The notes under the pieces were generated by a model. It did not search any database and was not told where the DNA came from. It was given only the letters and a program-made list of their open reading frames with translations. Below, piece after piece: positions 1-6,957 of a DNA stretch of 10,375 bases (position 1 is the first letter of the stretch; each line of letters opens with the position of its first letter). The position numbers and the translations under genes were made by a program. The DNA is from Pseudomonadota bacterium (lineage in GTDB: Bacteria; Desulfobacterota; Desulfobacteria; Desulfobacterales; ETH-SRB1). The stretch spans positions 1 through 10,375 of the forward strand of contig JAHIKR010000148.1 in NCBI GenBank assembly GCA_018897415.1, written 5' to 3'.

Positions 1-126
1 AAGTGCCCGAAATGTAGTGGTTCCTCTGAAAAGTACATAAAGCCGGAAAAGAATGTAGCTGTTTAGCGTGACATCAACAACATCCTGCCATCTAATACTT
101 GAAAGAAAAAGCAAAAGCTCATTCAT
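1..126 (-). CDS. cdaA: Diadenylate cyclase CdaA, N-terminal 42 residues (3' part outside window)
   Basis: This is an incomplete open frame running off the left edge of the window. CdaA makes the second messenger c-di-AMP from two ATP molecules and is anchored in the inner membrane. The visible 42 residues begin MNELLLFLSSIRWQDVVDV and continue to a segment ending FRLYVLFRGTTTFRAL. The 'IRWQD..D...N.YI.FR.Y.L.RGT' pattern is the usual first transmembrane segment and following basic loop of this family. The catalytic DGA and RHR motifs would lie outside the window. The ATG begins 6 bp after the stop codon of the DUF2914 gene, so the two are probably co-transcribed. A GGA about 11 nt upstream of the start is only a weak ribosome site. 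The assignment rests on the N-terminal pattern alone. The plus-strand reading of the same bases has a CxxC but no gene context. Confidence 0.82.
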   Translation of the reverse strand, partial: MNELLLFLSSIRWQDVVDVTLNSYILFRLYVLFRGTTTFRAL

Positions 127-132
127 TATTGA

Positions 133-570
133 CTATTCCGTAATACTAAATCTTAAAACGTGAAAAATATTTCCCTCAGGATCAGTAACCTCAACGCGCC
201 AAAGACCCTTATCAGCTTCTCGGAATTGAATACTGCTAAAGGTTGACCAGCTGGGAGGCTGAAGGAACAGCTTCATCTGCTTACTGAGATTATCTCTGTA
301 ATACCAGTTATGGTATATATAAGTTTTTTCAGGGACAGGATCAAAAGAAGTAAAACAGGAGATTTTACCGATTATTATTGAAAAAACAATCGCCTGATTC
401 CAGGGTTTGAAGTCCTGCACACCTTCACACATAATTGCCTGCACAAGAGTCAATTTTTTTGATTCTTGAGCAGATGATTTTTTTTCATCCTGCTGAGAAT
501 ATGCAGGTAATGAAAGGCAAGATATGATAAAAAAAGGCAATAAAAATAATATGGATATTTTATATTTCAT
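133..570 (-). CDS. Exported DUF2914-domain protein
   Basis: This 145-aa protein has an N-terminal export signal: a basic start (MKYK), a hydrophobic stretch at residues 5-22, then either a lipobox-like IISC ending at C18 or an ordinary cleavage site near AYS|QQ at 25-26. I cannot decide between lipoprotein and secreted protein. After a Lys/Ser-rich linker (29-39), residues 40-145 match the DUF2914 pattern from memory: a 'CEGV' with C48, a 'GK..CF' with C72, 'YHNWYY' at 86-91, 'WSTFSS' at 108-113 and a closing 'GLWRVEVTDPEGN...L.F' strand. The function of DUF2914 is unknown. It is probably a beta-rich envelope domain. The gene directly precedes cdaA with a 6-bp gap. An AGGG about 11 nt before the ATG is a modest ribosome site. 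Confidence 0.8.
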   Translation of the reverse strand: MKYKISILFLLPFFIISCLSLPAYSQQDEKKSSAQESKKLTLVQAIMCEGVQDFKPWNQAIVFSIIIGKISCFTSFDPVPEKTYIYHNWYYRDNLSKQMKLFLQPPSWSTFSSIQFREADKGLWRVEVTDPEGNIFHVLRFSITE

Positions 571-604
571 TTATTTTACCCTAAGCTTTATTCATAAAGT
601 TTCT

Positions 605-638
605 ATTATAGAAATATCTGATTTTATAATTTTTTCAA
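605..638 (-). promoter_or_regulatory. Possible promoter for the DUF2914-cdaA pair
   Basis: On the minus strand a perfect TATAAT (605-610) lies 34 bp upstream of the DUF2914 start codon. A TTGAAA (633-638) lies upstream of it, but the spacer is 22 bp, longer than the usual 16-18, so only the -10 element is convincing. The whole stretch 571-758 is very A+T rich and I see no gene in it. Confidence 0.3.
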
Positions 639-714
639 GATAAAACATTTAAAATTAATCAGAATTACAATTATTTTTTCTCTTGTCTTTAAAATTTCGA
701 ACAGATAAATTTTC

Positions 715-747
715 TTGAATTAATATATATGATGTGTTAGTTAGAAT
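715..747 (+). promoter_or_regulatory. Possible promoter of the tRNA-His/tRNA-Arg unit
   Basis: TAGAAT at 742-747 is one base from the -10 consensus and would start transcription about 5 nt before tRNA-His. The nearest -35-like sequence is TTGAAT at 715-720, with a spacer of 21 bp that is too long for a standard sigma-70 promoter. This is a weak prediction from position and base composition. Confidence 0.25.
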
Positions 748-758
748 TTTTTTCGTGT

Positions 759-835
759 GGTGGGTGTAGCTCAGTTGGCAGAGCACCGGGTTGTGGCCCC
801 GGTTGTCGAGGGTTCAAGCCCCTTCACTCACCCCA
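759..835 (+). tRNA. tRNA-His (anticodon GTG)
   Basis: A full cloverleaf can be folded by eye. The acceptor GTGGGTG (760-766) pairs with CACTCAC (825-831) with one G-T wobble. The D arm is GAGC/GCTC, and the anticodon stem CCGGG/CCCGG flanks the loop TTGTGGC with anticodon GTG at 793-795. The T loop is TTCAAGC. The extra G at 759 opposite C832 is the G-1:C73 pair that identifies histidine tRNA. CCA is encoded at 833-835. It lies 12 bp before tRNA-Arg and is probably in the same transcript. Confidence 0.96.
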
Positions 836-847
836 TCCCCCCTTCAT

Positions 848-924
<77 letters not shown>

Positions 925-1038
925 TGCTTTATGCAGTCATCATCCTGGTTAATATTTTACGACGTGTACCAAGAACCAACCTGAATTCACCATACCTCGG
1001 CTCTCTGAGAAGCAGGTACTTAACTGGATTCAATCGTC
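925..1038. other. Unassigned spacer between tRNA-Arg and the MITE-like element
   Basis: This is 114 bp of mixed-composition DNA. A plus-strand open frame runs from the tRNA CCA through this spacer and the MITE-like element into the end of the selenoprotein gene. It resembles no known protein and has no ribosome site, so I do not call it a gene. A short GTACC...GGTAC pair is present but too far apart and too short to interpret. I see no clear terminator for the tRNA unit. Confidence 0.4.
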
Positions 1039-1180
1039 GAGACCTTTGCAAAACGCCCCCTTTTACCCAATTTCGGCGTCAGGCTCAAATTTTAAGCCTC
1101 GAAATACTCAATGTATTCCTACGTTTAAAATTTTCGCCTTCCTTGAACTTGAACAAAATTGAACATTTTTCAAAGGTCTC
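1039..1180. mobile_element. MITE-like non-autonomous element with 15-bp terminal inverted repeats
   Basis: The 142-bp segment opens with GAGACCTTTGCAAAA (1039-1053) and closes with TTTTTCAAAGGTCTC (1166-1180). The arms are inverted repeats with one mismatch in 15, and the match stops exactly at the outer G/C. The interior holds smaller hairpins, such as AGGCT/AGCCT and AATAC/GTATT, and no gene. Its size, termini and lack of coding fit a MITE mobilised by a transposase elsewhere. No clean target duplication is visible: the flanks TCGTC and TTGTC match at four of five bases. Its right end overlaps the last codons of the selenoprotein gene. I recall similar sequences in Desulfobacterota genomes, but this was not checked. 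Confidence 0.7.
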
Positions 1181-1637
1181 TTGTCTCCAGCAATTCAAGT
1201 ATTTCGCTATTTGACGGAATGTCGGACATTGATCGGCCGTAATGCACAAAACGAAGTATTCCCGTCTTATCGATAATCATTTGGCAGGGCAGTCTTCCCA
1301 GCTTTAGCGCTTTGACTTCTTGTCCATAGAGTTCCGAGAGAGTGTGTTCCGGATCAGGCAGACCGACAAATGGTAAATCTTCTTTTGTCCAGTATTCCTG
1401 AAAAGCCTTCGTATTTTCCGGACCAACAACTAAAACTTCAGTATCCAGGTCCTTAAAGTTTTCATAATCCTGACGCAACTGCGCCATGTGCCTGCGGCAG
1501 AATGGTCAAATAAATCCGCGATTGAATACAAGCAGTACATTTTTTTTATTGGCGAAATTGGAGAGAGACACTGCATTTCCATAAATATCTTGTGATGTGA
1601 ATTCAGGTGCCTGTGTGCTTATGCTTACCTTGGCCAT
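1170..1637 (-). CDS. Peroxiredoxin-like (AhpC/TSA, thioredoxin-fold) selenoprotein with UPFC active site
   Basis: Read from the ATG at 1637, the frame gives 155 residues with one in-frame TGA at 1506-1508, codon 44. The context is 'NRGF-I-U-PFCRRHMAQLRQDY'. In the AhpC/TSA-like family this spot is normally the first Cys of CPFCRRH, so the TGA most likely encodes selenocysteine, giving a U44-P-F-C47 redox pair. The family's later blocks follow intact: 'EVLVVGPEN', 'FVGLPDPEH', 'LYGQEVK', 'LGR.P.Q.IIDK.GI.RFVHYG.SMSDIP'. Predicted role: cytoplasmic thiol/selenol peroxidase or disulfide reductase. A strong AAGGAGC ribosome site lies just before ATG 1637. An internal ATG at 1487 would remove the active site and has no such site, so it is rejected. 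The last residues and stop codon come from the MITE-like element. The gene follows the Mut7-C gene after 46 bp. The alternative is a nonsense-mutated pseudogene. Confidence 0.85.
1479..1508 (-). promoter_or_regulatory. Candidate bacterial SECIS element following the Sec TGA
   Basis: Five nucleotides after the TGA (1506-1508) the transcript can form a hairpin: CTGC (1500-1497) pairs with GCAG (1482-1479), plus one further C-G pair across a two-base bulge, around a loop of ten bases containing two adjacent G's. A second possible stem of five pairs with an AGUU loop lies slightly further on. Bacterial SelB recognises a short hairpin with G/U in the apical loop just downstream of the UGA, so the position is right. 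The exact fold is inferred by eye. Confidence 0.45.
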
Positions 1638-1683
1638 GAAAGCTCCTTCCTTAAATTCAAATCAAGTTTAGTTGCCCCTGATT

Positions 1684-2271
1684 TTAACTTTTTATCTGCT
1701 GTCCACATCGAATAAACGGTTTTGCCTGTGAAGACAGATCAAACCGTCGGATCACTTCTCGAGCCTGTTCATGGGGATCTGTTCCCCTTATCAGATAGCC
1801 GTGTGTTATGGACTTGTTTTTCAAAAGACCAGGGTCACGTGTCAGGATAATTCGTTTTTGCGTAAGCGCTTCTGTAATAATCTCTTCATTTTTGCAATTG
1901 TTTTTGTAAAGAGTATCAAAACCGAGCATACGAAGCAGGCGTGACAGCCTGCCGAGATGCACATCCACTATAAAACGGGTTTTGCGCAAGGGTTTTGGCC
2001 TCAGCCGGGTGACATGAGATATGTTTAGGTTCTCAAAAACAGGGTAAACCGAGATATGATCGCCATGAGAAAGTATATGGTCAAATTTTACTGAATTGCC
2101 GTTGATCAGGATGAGATCAACTTCTGTGTGCGGCACGCCGATTGCTTCAATGACATCCTTTACTGATGGACTGCCGGAAAATTTACAAGGGAATGCGATT
2201 TTTCTTTTATCAGCCGGAAGAAAATCATTTAATTCTTCGTAAAATCTAAACCATGCGATATTTGGGTTCAT
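1684..2271 (-). CDS. Ub-fold/Mut7-C (PIN-like RNase) protein lacking the C-terminal zinc ribbon
   Basis: The protein has 195 aa. Residues about 5-90 resemble the ubiquitin-like domain often fused to Mut7-C, ending 'DLILINGNSVKFDHILSHGDHISVYP'. Residues about 98-178 are the Mut7-C core: 'RFIVDVHLGRLSRLLRMLGFDT' with acidic D103 and D119, 'NEEII' with E129/E130, 'IILTRDPGLL' with the TRD at 144-146, and D165. This fold is a PIN-type nuclease, so RNA cleavage is the predicted but untested activity. Family members usually continue into a zinc ribbon starting RCxxCN. Here the frame reads FIRCGQQIKS and stops, leaving one of the expected cysteines, so the gene looks shortened at its 3' end. It lies 42 bp after the STAND gene and 46 bp before the selenoprotein gene. 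No strong ribosome site is seen; the start is chosen by domain fit. Confidence 0.82.
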   Translation of the reverse strand: MNPNIAWFRFYEELNDFLPADKRKIAFPCKFSGSPSVKDVIEAIGVPHTEVDLILINGNSVKFDHILSHGDHISVYPVFENLNISHVTRLRPKPLRKTRFIVDVHLGRLSRLLRMLGFDTLYKNNCKNEEIITEALTQKRIILTRDPGLLKNKSITHGYLIRGTDPHEQAREVIRRFDLSSQAKPFIRCGQQIKS

Positions 2272-2313
2272 TTTATAATATAAATATTTTTCGCGCAGAG
2301 GTTAAATTCGACT

Positions 2314-5300
2314 CTATTTTTCCCGTCTTTTTCTCCTTCTTCGCAAACGCATTGGAAGCTGAGCAGCTATAGGTTTGCGGTCGAGGATATCCAGTGCTTG
2401 CCTTGCATAAGGTATATCACTTTCGATTAACTCCTCAAAAAGATTTAGCCCTATTTTTCGATAAGGAGGTGGCATGCGATGTAAGGTCAAAGCGATTGAT
2501 ACAATAGGTTCGGCAACCATAGAATATCTGGAACCAAGACTTTTAATTTCATCCTTGCCAACCTTTATAACTCTGGAACATATATATCCAATTAGTTCAG
2601 GTTCAATTGCAGTATTATCTATGACTCCTTCAATTAGTCTTTCAGCACTTTTAATAATAATTCCATCATTGGGTAGAATAGCTGAAATTATTCTTTTCAT
2701 ATTTTTATTAAGCAGAACATTTTCTCCGTAAAGAAAAATTAGCGAAATAGCTTTTTGCGTTATTTCATCTTTAGTTGAGGATAGTTTTGTAATGACTTCA
2801 GTGCATATGGCTTGGTGTTTTGTATGCTGCCAATGCCTTGATGCAGCAAATGCAACACCTCGTTGTTCTCTGAAAAACTTTTGATCATTTAGTATTTGAT
2901 AGAGTTGCTCTTTACACCATTCATCATCAGGATTTATCAAATTATAATAAAATAAAAACTCACCAAACGCCTGTTTTCTGAATTCGCTGTCTTTGTTCCC
3001 TATTAACGAAATCCATTCCTGAACAATTTTTTTATCAGGAACCATATGTATAATTTCTGCATACTCAATGATACCAATCTTACTTTCAATAACGTCAGAG
3101 ATATTATTGATCACGTGATCATAATATTTGGTAGCTCTGTTTTTGTCCCAGTTGAATAAATATTTCATCCATCGAAAAGCGATTTGCCAAATCTTTGGAT
3201 ATTTTTCATGCTGAAGCATACCTTCAATAAATTCAGCAAATTGTTCATGATCAGGGGGTTTTCTGAGTAAACACCCCAATGCAATGGCCTCTAAATATAT
3301 GTCTCGGCCTCCAGGAAGACTAAAAATACCTCCATGTCCCCAAAGTATAGAGTCTTCTTGGGGTTCTCTCTTTTTATTATTCTTTTCGCTTTCACTAAGA
3401 GCCGGATAGGTTTCTTCTTTGTACCAAGTTTTAAGCAAATTAATGATGTGGTTGGGCAAGCCCTTATCCTTATTGGCTCGTTTTTGTAATCCACGTGCAA
3501 CTTCATGTCTGAATTCATTTGCTGAGAAACCTTTATCAACCAAGGTTTCGATAATTTTTAACAGATCTTCAGTTGAGTATTCTGACTTTGATAGGCCCCC
3601 AATACCCATACCTGCTGGTCTCTCTTGTTTTTCAGGTGTAAATTTTAATATAATTTTCGAGGCTCTTTCTGGATTTTTTTCCGCGAATGCAGCAAACTCT
3701 CTTGATGCCTGAACAGAACCACCAATTAAATCCCGACCTCTTTTAGGATGATCCCATTCAGTATCATCAGTAAGCGTGTTAAAAAGATTGATTATATGAT
3801 CATCTTCAGCTTTCAACATTTGTTCTTGAGACATCGAACTTCCTACACAACCAAAGTCTCCTATCCTAGAATCCCAATCAATTAATTTGGGGAATGCCCT
3901 CTCTTCTTTCACTCTCAATCGAGTTAACTGTTCAGAACTATACTCTTCAGGAAAAGCTCGTAAAATTCTAAGACGATGTTCCCGATGCCATTTTCCTCTA
4001 TTAAATTTTTCTTCCGCTGTCCATTCTGGATCTTCCCTATGGTAACGATGCCAATTTATTGCTGTATCTTCAAGCAACTTAATTTCATCTTCATCCAAAT
4101 ACGGAACTACCGCTGATATTAGTCTCTTTGTGTATTTATGTTGATCTTTAAAATCGCCAATTACCATTCTTTTCGGATCAGACAAAAGGTATTCCAATAT
4201 AATTTTGGGATGCGTTTTTACTATCTGTAATAAACCAATGGAAAGCAATCTCTGAACTGCGAGGAAAGGACTTTCTTTATTTTCATAAAAAAACTCGATA
4301 AAATTTTCTGCCTGCATACTACTTAAAGTAACGATAGCCTTTGTAAGGGCTGATATCGGCTGATCTTCTGACACCCCATCTCTTTCAGGATAAGTCCCCA
4401 ATGAATGATCTTCTTGATAACTTGTTACAAATGGATGAGGCTTATAAACAATTCTTTTGACTACCTTAATAAACCATGGCCAGATGCTATCAATAAAAGC
4501 TTTAGGAGATGTTTCAGCGATTATTGACAAATCATGCCAGCCTTTATCATGACTTAAAAGTTTTTCGATGATGTCTATTTTGTTATGTGTCAACTCATAG
4601 ATTTCTTTTTCTGTTTCATCGGCCTCTGGAGGTGGGGGCGGAGGCGGTTTATATTCTGTCTCCTCTTTAAGAGCTAAATTCCATCGTCGATCAAAATCTG
4701 CCCGAACGATTTTTGGTGCCAATTCCGGTCTATTTTGTGAAACTATTTCTGCTAAATACGGTATCCAGTGCGACTCATGCCGCCTTGCGATATGTATCAC
4801 AATATCAACAGACCTTTGATTCCAGTCTTTTAAATGTGTTAGAAGATTGAGCATGTATTCATCATAGGCACTATCATTAAGCCAGTTAGTTTCAAGCAAT
4901 CTTAATACATCTTCTTTTGCAAAGGTTAAAGCTCTTGAAAAAATGGGAATAAACACATGTGCGAACTCTGCCCCTTCACACATAATAATTGGAAGTATAG
5001 TATCTTTAATAGCATTGAACCACCCAGGGCTCCCTGCTATTGATAAAAGCGTTTTATATTTTAACCTGTCATCCTCAAAAAGAGGCAAAAGACAAGATAA
5101 TTCAATTTCATTTGGGTTTTCAACACAGCCAATATATTCTACCAATAAATTTTTTATATGAGAGCGAAGTCCTCCAGTTTCCCATAGTTTGGTAAGTTCT
5201 TTTGAATATGCTTTAGGAGAAGCTTCACGTAAATAGGCAAGTGTCCTTAAAAGAATAGGCCGGACAAATAGTCCATCTTGCTTTTGAATTACAAAATCTG

Positions 5301-6837
5301 ATAAAATTATTCGACCTGTCGCAAAAGATCTGGCCCTTGCAAAATCAAAATATGTTTGATGAACAAAGCCTATCCGTAGCCCCGAATCATCAAGTTTCAG
5401 TATATTTGCTCGTTGTAATTCTTGAAAAGCATCAGGATTGCTGTCAGCTAATGCCCTAGCAACCCATAGCTCTTCATCCTCTGCCATCTTATTACTGAGG
5501 AGTTCTATTATATCGATTTTATCCGATACATTTGTACCGGTTACGACTCTTTGTTGCCAGATATTCTCTAATAGTGCTTGCAAAGATGATGGTATTTTTG
5601 CATCAGCATCTCTGAATTTTAAATCGAGCAATATCTTCAAATGTAATGGTACACTACAAAGCGCCTTTGTTTCATCAGAGAAATTATCAACCAAGAAACC
5701 AGACTCTTTTAGAACTATTTCTACATCCTCCCAAGACGGCAATGTCAGGTCGATTTTTTCAGCATCAATAGTTGTCAATCTCACATCATGCTGATATTCA
5801 AACCATCTGCACGAACTGATAACATGAACTCTATTAGTGTTCGAAATGGTCTGAATGAGATCCAGTAGGACATTAAGCCGATCAGAATTTCTATCTACCA
5901 ACTCAGAGAGAGCATCTAATTGATCAATTACTAATATCGGCGGCTTGTTTTCATAGCATCTCAACAAAGATTCATGTATGGGATATGAAAGTTGAAGATA
6001 TTTTTGAAGATCAGACAAATCTGTTACAGACTTCGGAAGCATATCCGCTTTTATCCCTAATACTGGGAAATCTTTTTCTATAAGCATATTTGCTATAAAA
6101 GATAATAATGCTGATTTGCCAGTGCCGGGTTTCCCTAAAATCAGCGTTGTGCTTGTTTCATTTGAAGAAATCTTTTTCTCAATTAAACTAACTTCTTTTC
6201 GTTCTAACCATTTGCCTTCGCCTATCGTATTCGGCCATGTCAATAGTGAACGTGAAGCTGAGGCCAGCTCTTCAACTATTTTTTTCTTTTGCGCTTTTCC
6301 ATTATCTTTTTCAGGAATTTTTATTGAATCTGGAAAAAGAAATTCCAATTCATGTATTAATTCCGAAATTTTGCCGATTTGGGCTGTAGAATCGAGTAGT
6401 TGTTTGCCAAGGATCTCTGGGTCTTCTTCATTAATTAGGTTTGATTGAGAAATACCGATTTTACTATACAAAGAAATCATACCTTCATTGGACATACCAT
6501 TGAAAATATTTATTATTATTGGCTGAATTTGTTGAAAAAGCTGAACCTCAATTTGAATTGGATTAAGCTCTCTTATAGTTTTTGAAAGATTTTCATTAGT
6601 TTCTTCAATTCGCTTAGCTAATATTTCTAATTGATTTATTGTATCTGCTGCCGCAAATTCCGCACTTTTACCTAACTCATTTAAAGCACTAAATAATTCC
6701 TTGCGTTCATTTTCTTTCGATTTATCGTCCAAAGGGCCATAGATTGCCTTCTCCAATGCAGCTCCTGCACTTGGAATGGCTAGAAGGCCGGCTCTTGGGA
6801 GATTAGAGGCAATTTTTTTTAGCACTGATCTAAACAT
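2314..6837 (-). CDS. Giant STAND/NACHT-like P-loop NTPase with long helical C-terminus (candidate antiviral sensor)
   Basis: The protein has 1507 aa. Residues 1-200 form an unrecognised helical N-terminus: a small-residue hydrophobic patch at 15-33, then a probable coiled coil around 45-95. The NTPase module follows with Walker A GKPGTGKS (235-242), Walker B ILVIDQLDAL (301-310), a sensor-like 'VISSCRWFEYQHDVRL' with R344, and a winged-helix-like region ending 'RIGFVHQTYFDFARAR'. From about 530 to the end it is nearly all helical and HEAT-like, as in the sensor parts of STAND proteins. A run of seven prolines (731-737) splits it, and the last 12 residues are almost all Arg/Lys. Known STAND NTPases such as Avs and bNACHT proteins detect phage products and trigger cell suicide. 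That role is inferred here from architecture and the adjacent restriction enzyme. No nuclease or protease effector motif is recognised. The start has GGA six bases upstream of the ATG. Confidence 0.8.
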   Translation of the reverse strand: MFRSVLKKIASNLPRAGLLAIPSAGAALEKAIYGPLDDKSKENERKELFSALNELGKSAEFAAADTINQLEILAKRIEETNENLSKTIRELNPIQIEVQLFQQIQPIIINIFNGMSNEGMISLYSKIGISQSNLINEEDPEILGKQLLDSTAQIGKISELIHELEFLFPDSIKIPEKDNGKAQKKKIVEELASASRSLLTWPNTIGEGKWLERKEVSLIEKKISSNETSTTLILGKPGTGKSALLSFIANMLIEKDFPVLGIKADMLPKSVTDLSDLQKYLQLSYPIHESLLRCYENKPPILVIDQLDALSELVDRNSDRLNVLLDLIQTISNTNRVHVISSCRWFEYQHDVRLTTIDAEKIDLTLPSWEDVEIVLKESGFLVDNFSDETKALCSVPLHLKILLDLKFRDADAKIPSSLQALLENIWQQRVVTGTNVSDKIDIIELLSNKMAEDEELWVARALADSNPDAFQELQRANILKLDDSGLRIGFVHQTYFDFARARSFATGRIILSDFVIQKQDGLFVRPILLRTLAYLREASPKAYSKELTKLWETGGLRSHIKNLLVEYIGCVENPNEIELSCLLPLFEDDRLKYKTLLSIAGSPGWFNAIKDTILPIIMCEGAEFAHVFIPIFSRALTFAKEDVLRLLETNWLNDSAYDEYMLNLLTHLKDWNQRSVDIVIHIARRHESHWIPYLAEIVSQNRPELAPKIVRADFDRRWNLALKEETEYKPPPPPPPEADETEKEIYELTHNKIDIIEKLLSHDKGWHDLSIIAETSPKAFIDSIWPWFIKVVKRIVYKPHPFVTSYQEDHSLGTYPERDGVSEDQPISALTKAIVTLSSMQAENFIEFFYENKESPFLAVQRLLSIGLLQIVKTHPKIILEYLLSDPKRMVIGDFKDQHKYTKRLISAVVPYLDEDEIKLLEDTAINWHRYHREDPEWTAEEKFNRGKWHREHRLRILRAFPEEYSSEQLTRLRVKEERAFPKLIDWDSRIGDFGCVGSSMSQEQMLKAEDDHIINLFNTLTDDTEWDHPKRGRDLIGGSVQASREFAAFAEKNPERASKIILKFTPEKQERPAGMGIGGLSKSEYSTEDLLKIIETLVDKGFSANEFRHEVARGLQKRANKDKGLPNHIINLLKTWYKEETYPALSESEKNNKKREPQEDSILWGHGGIFSLPGGRDIYLEAIALGCLLRKPPDHEQFAEFIEGMLQHEKYPKIWQIAFRWMKYLFNWDKNRATKYYDHVINNISDVIESKIGIIEYAEIIHMVPDKKIVQEWISLIGNKDSEFRKQAFGEFLFYYNLINPDDEWCKEQLYQILNDQKFFREQRGVAFAASRHWQHTKHQAICTEVITKLSSTKDEITQKAISLIFLYGENVLLNKNMKRIISAILPNDGIIIKSAERLIEGVIDNTAIEPELIGYICSRVIKVGKDEIKSLGSRYSMVAEPIVSIALTLHRMPPPYRKIGLNLFEELIESDIPYARQALDILDRKPIAAQLPMRLRRRRKRREK

Positions 6838-6957
6838 TTTTTCCGATCGTCATTCATTAAAGTTGAGTAGTTAAGTATGATGAAGATTGGGTTTAAGAAA
6901 TCGTGAGAGCATAAAAGTCTAACTGTGCCGAGTTCATCCCAACAAAAAACGATCTGT
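6838..6957. other. Spacer between the restriction-modification and STAND genes
   Basis: This is 120 bp with no gene. It contains a 14-codon minus-strand frame (MNSAQLDFYALTIS) without a good ribosome site, which I regard as chance. A six-base inverted pair, GATCGT (6845-6850) and ACGATC (6949-6954), brackets most of it, too short to call an element. No hairpin with a U-run is visible, so read-through from the restriction-modification gene into the STAND gene is possible. Confidence 0.4.

Noticed and set aside
1..66. Plus-strand open frame ending in a stop at 64-66 with a CPKC motif, suggesting a zinc-ribbon tail
   Set aside because: The minus strand of the same bases reads as a convincing CdaA N-terminus directly after the DUF2914 gene, which explains the stretch better.
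1034..1185. Target-site duplication around the MITE-like element (TCGTC / TTGTC)
   Set aside because: The flanks match at only four of five bases, which is not better than chance for so short a sequence.
1170..1487. A 105-aa peroxiredoxin-like protein starting at the internal ATG 1487
   Set aside because: It would lack the active site and the first thioredoxin-fold strands and has no ribosome site. The true start is at 1637 with a Sec codon at 1506-1508.
3291..3712. Open frames on both strands inside the STAND gene (3291-3539 minus, 3419-3712 plus)
   Set aside because: They lie wholly within the 1507-codon frame, have no ribosome sites and give low-complexity, unrecognisable proteins. They are shadows.
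6845..6954. Six-base inverted pair GATCGT/ACGATC bracketing the restriction-modification/STAND spacer, as possible ends of a small element
   Set aside because: Six bases over a 110-bp span is expected by chance, and there are no further matching bases beside it.
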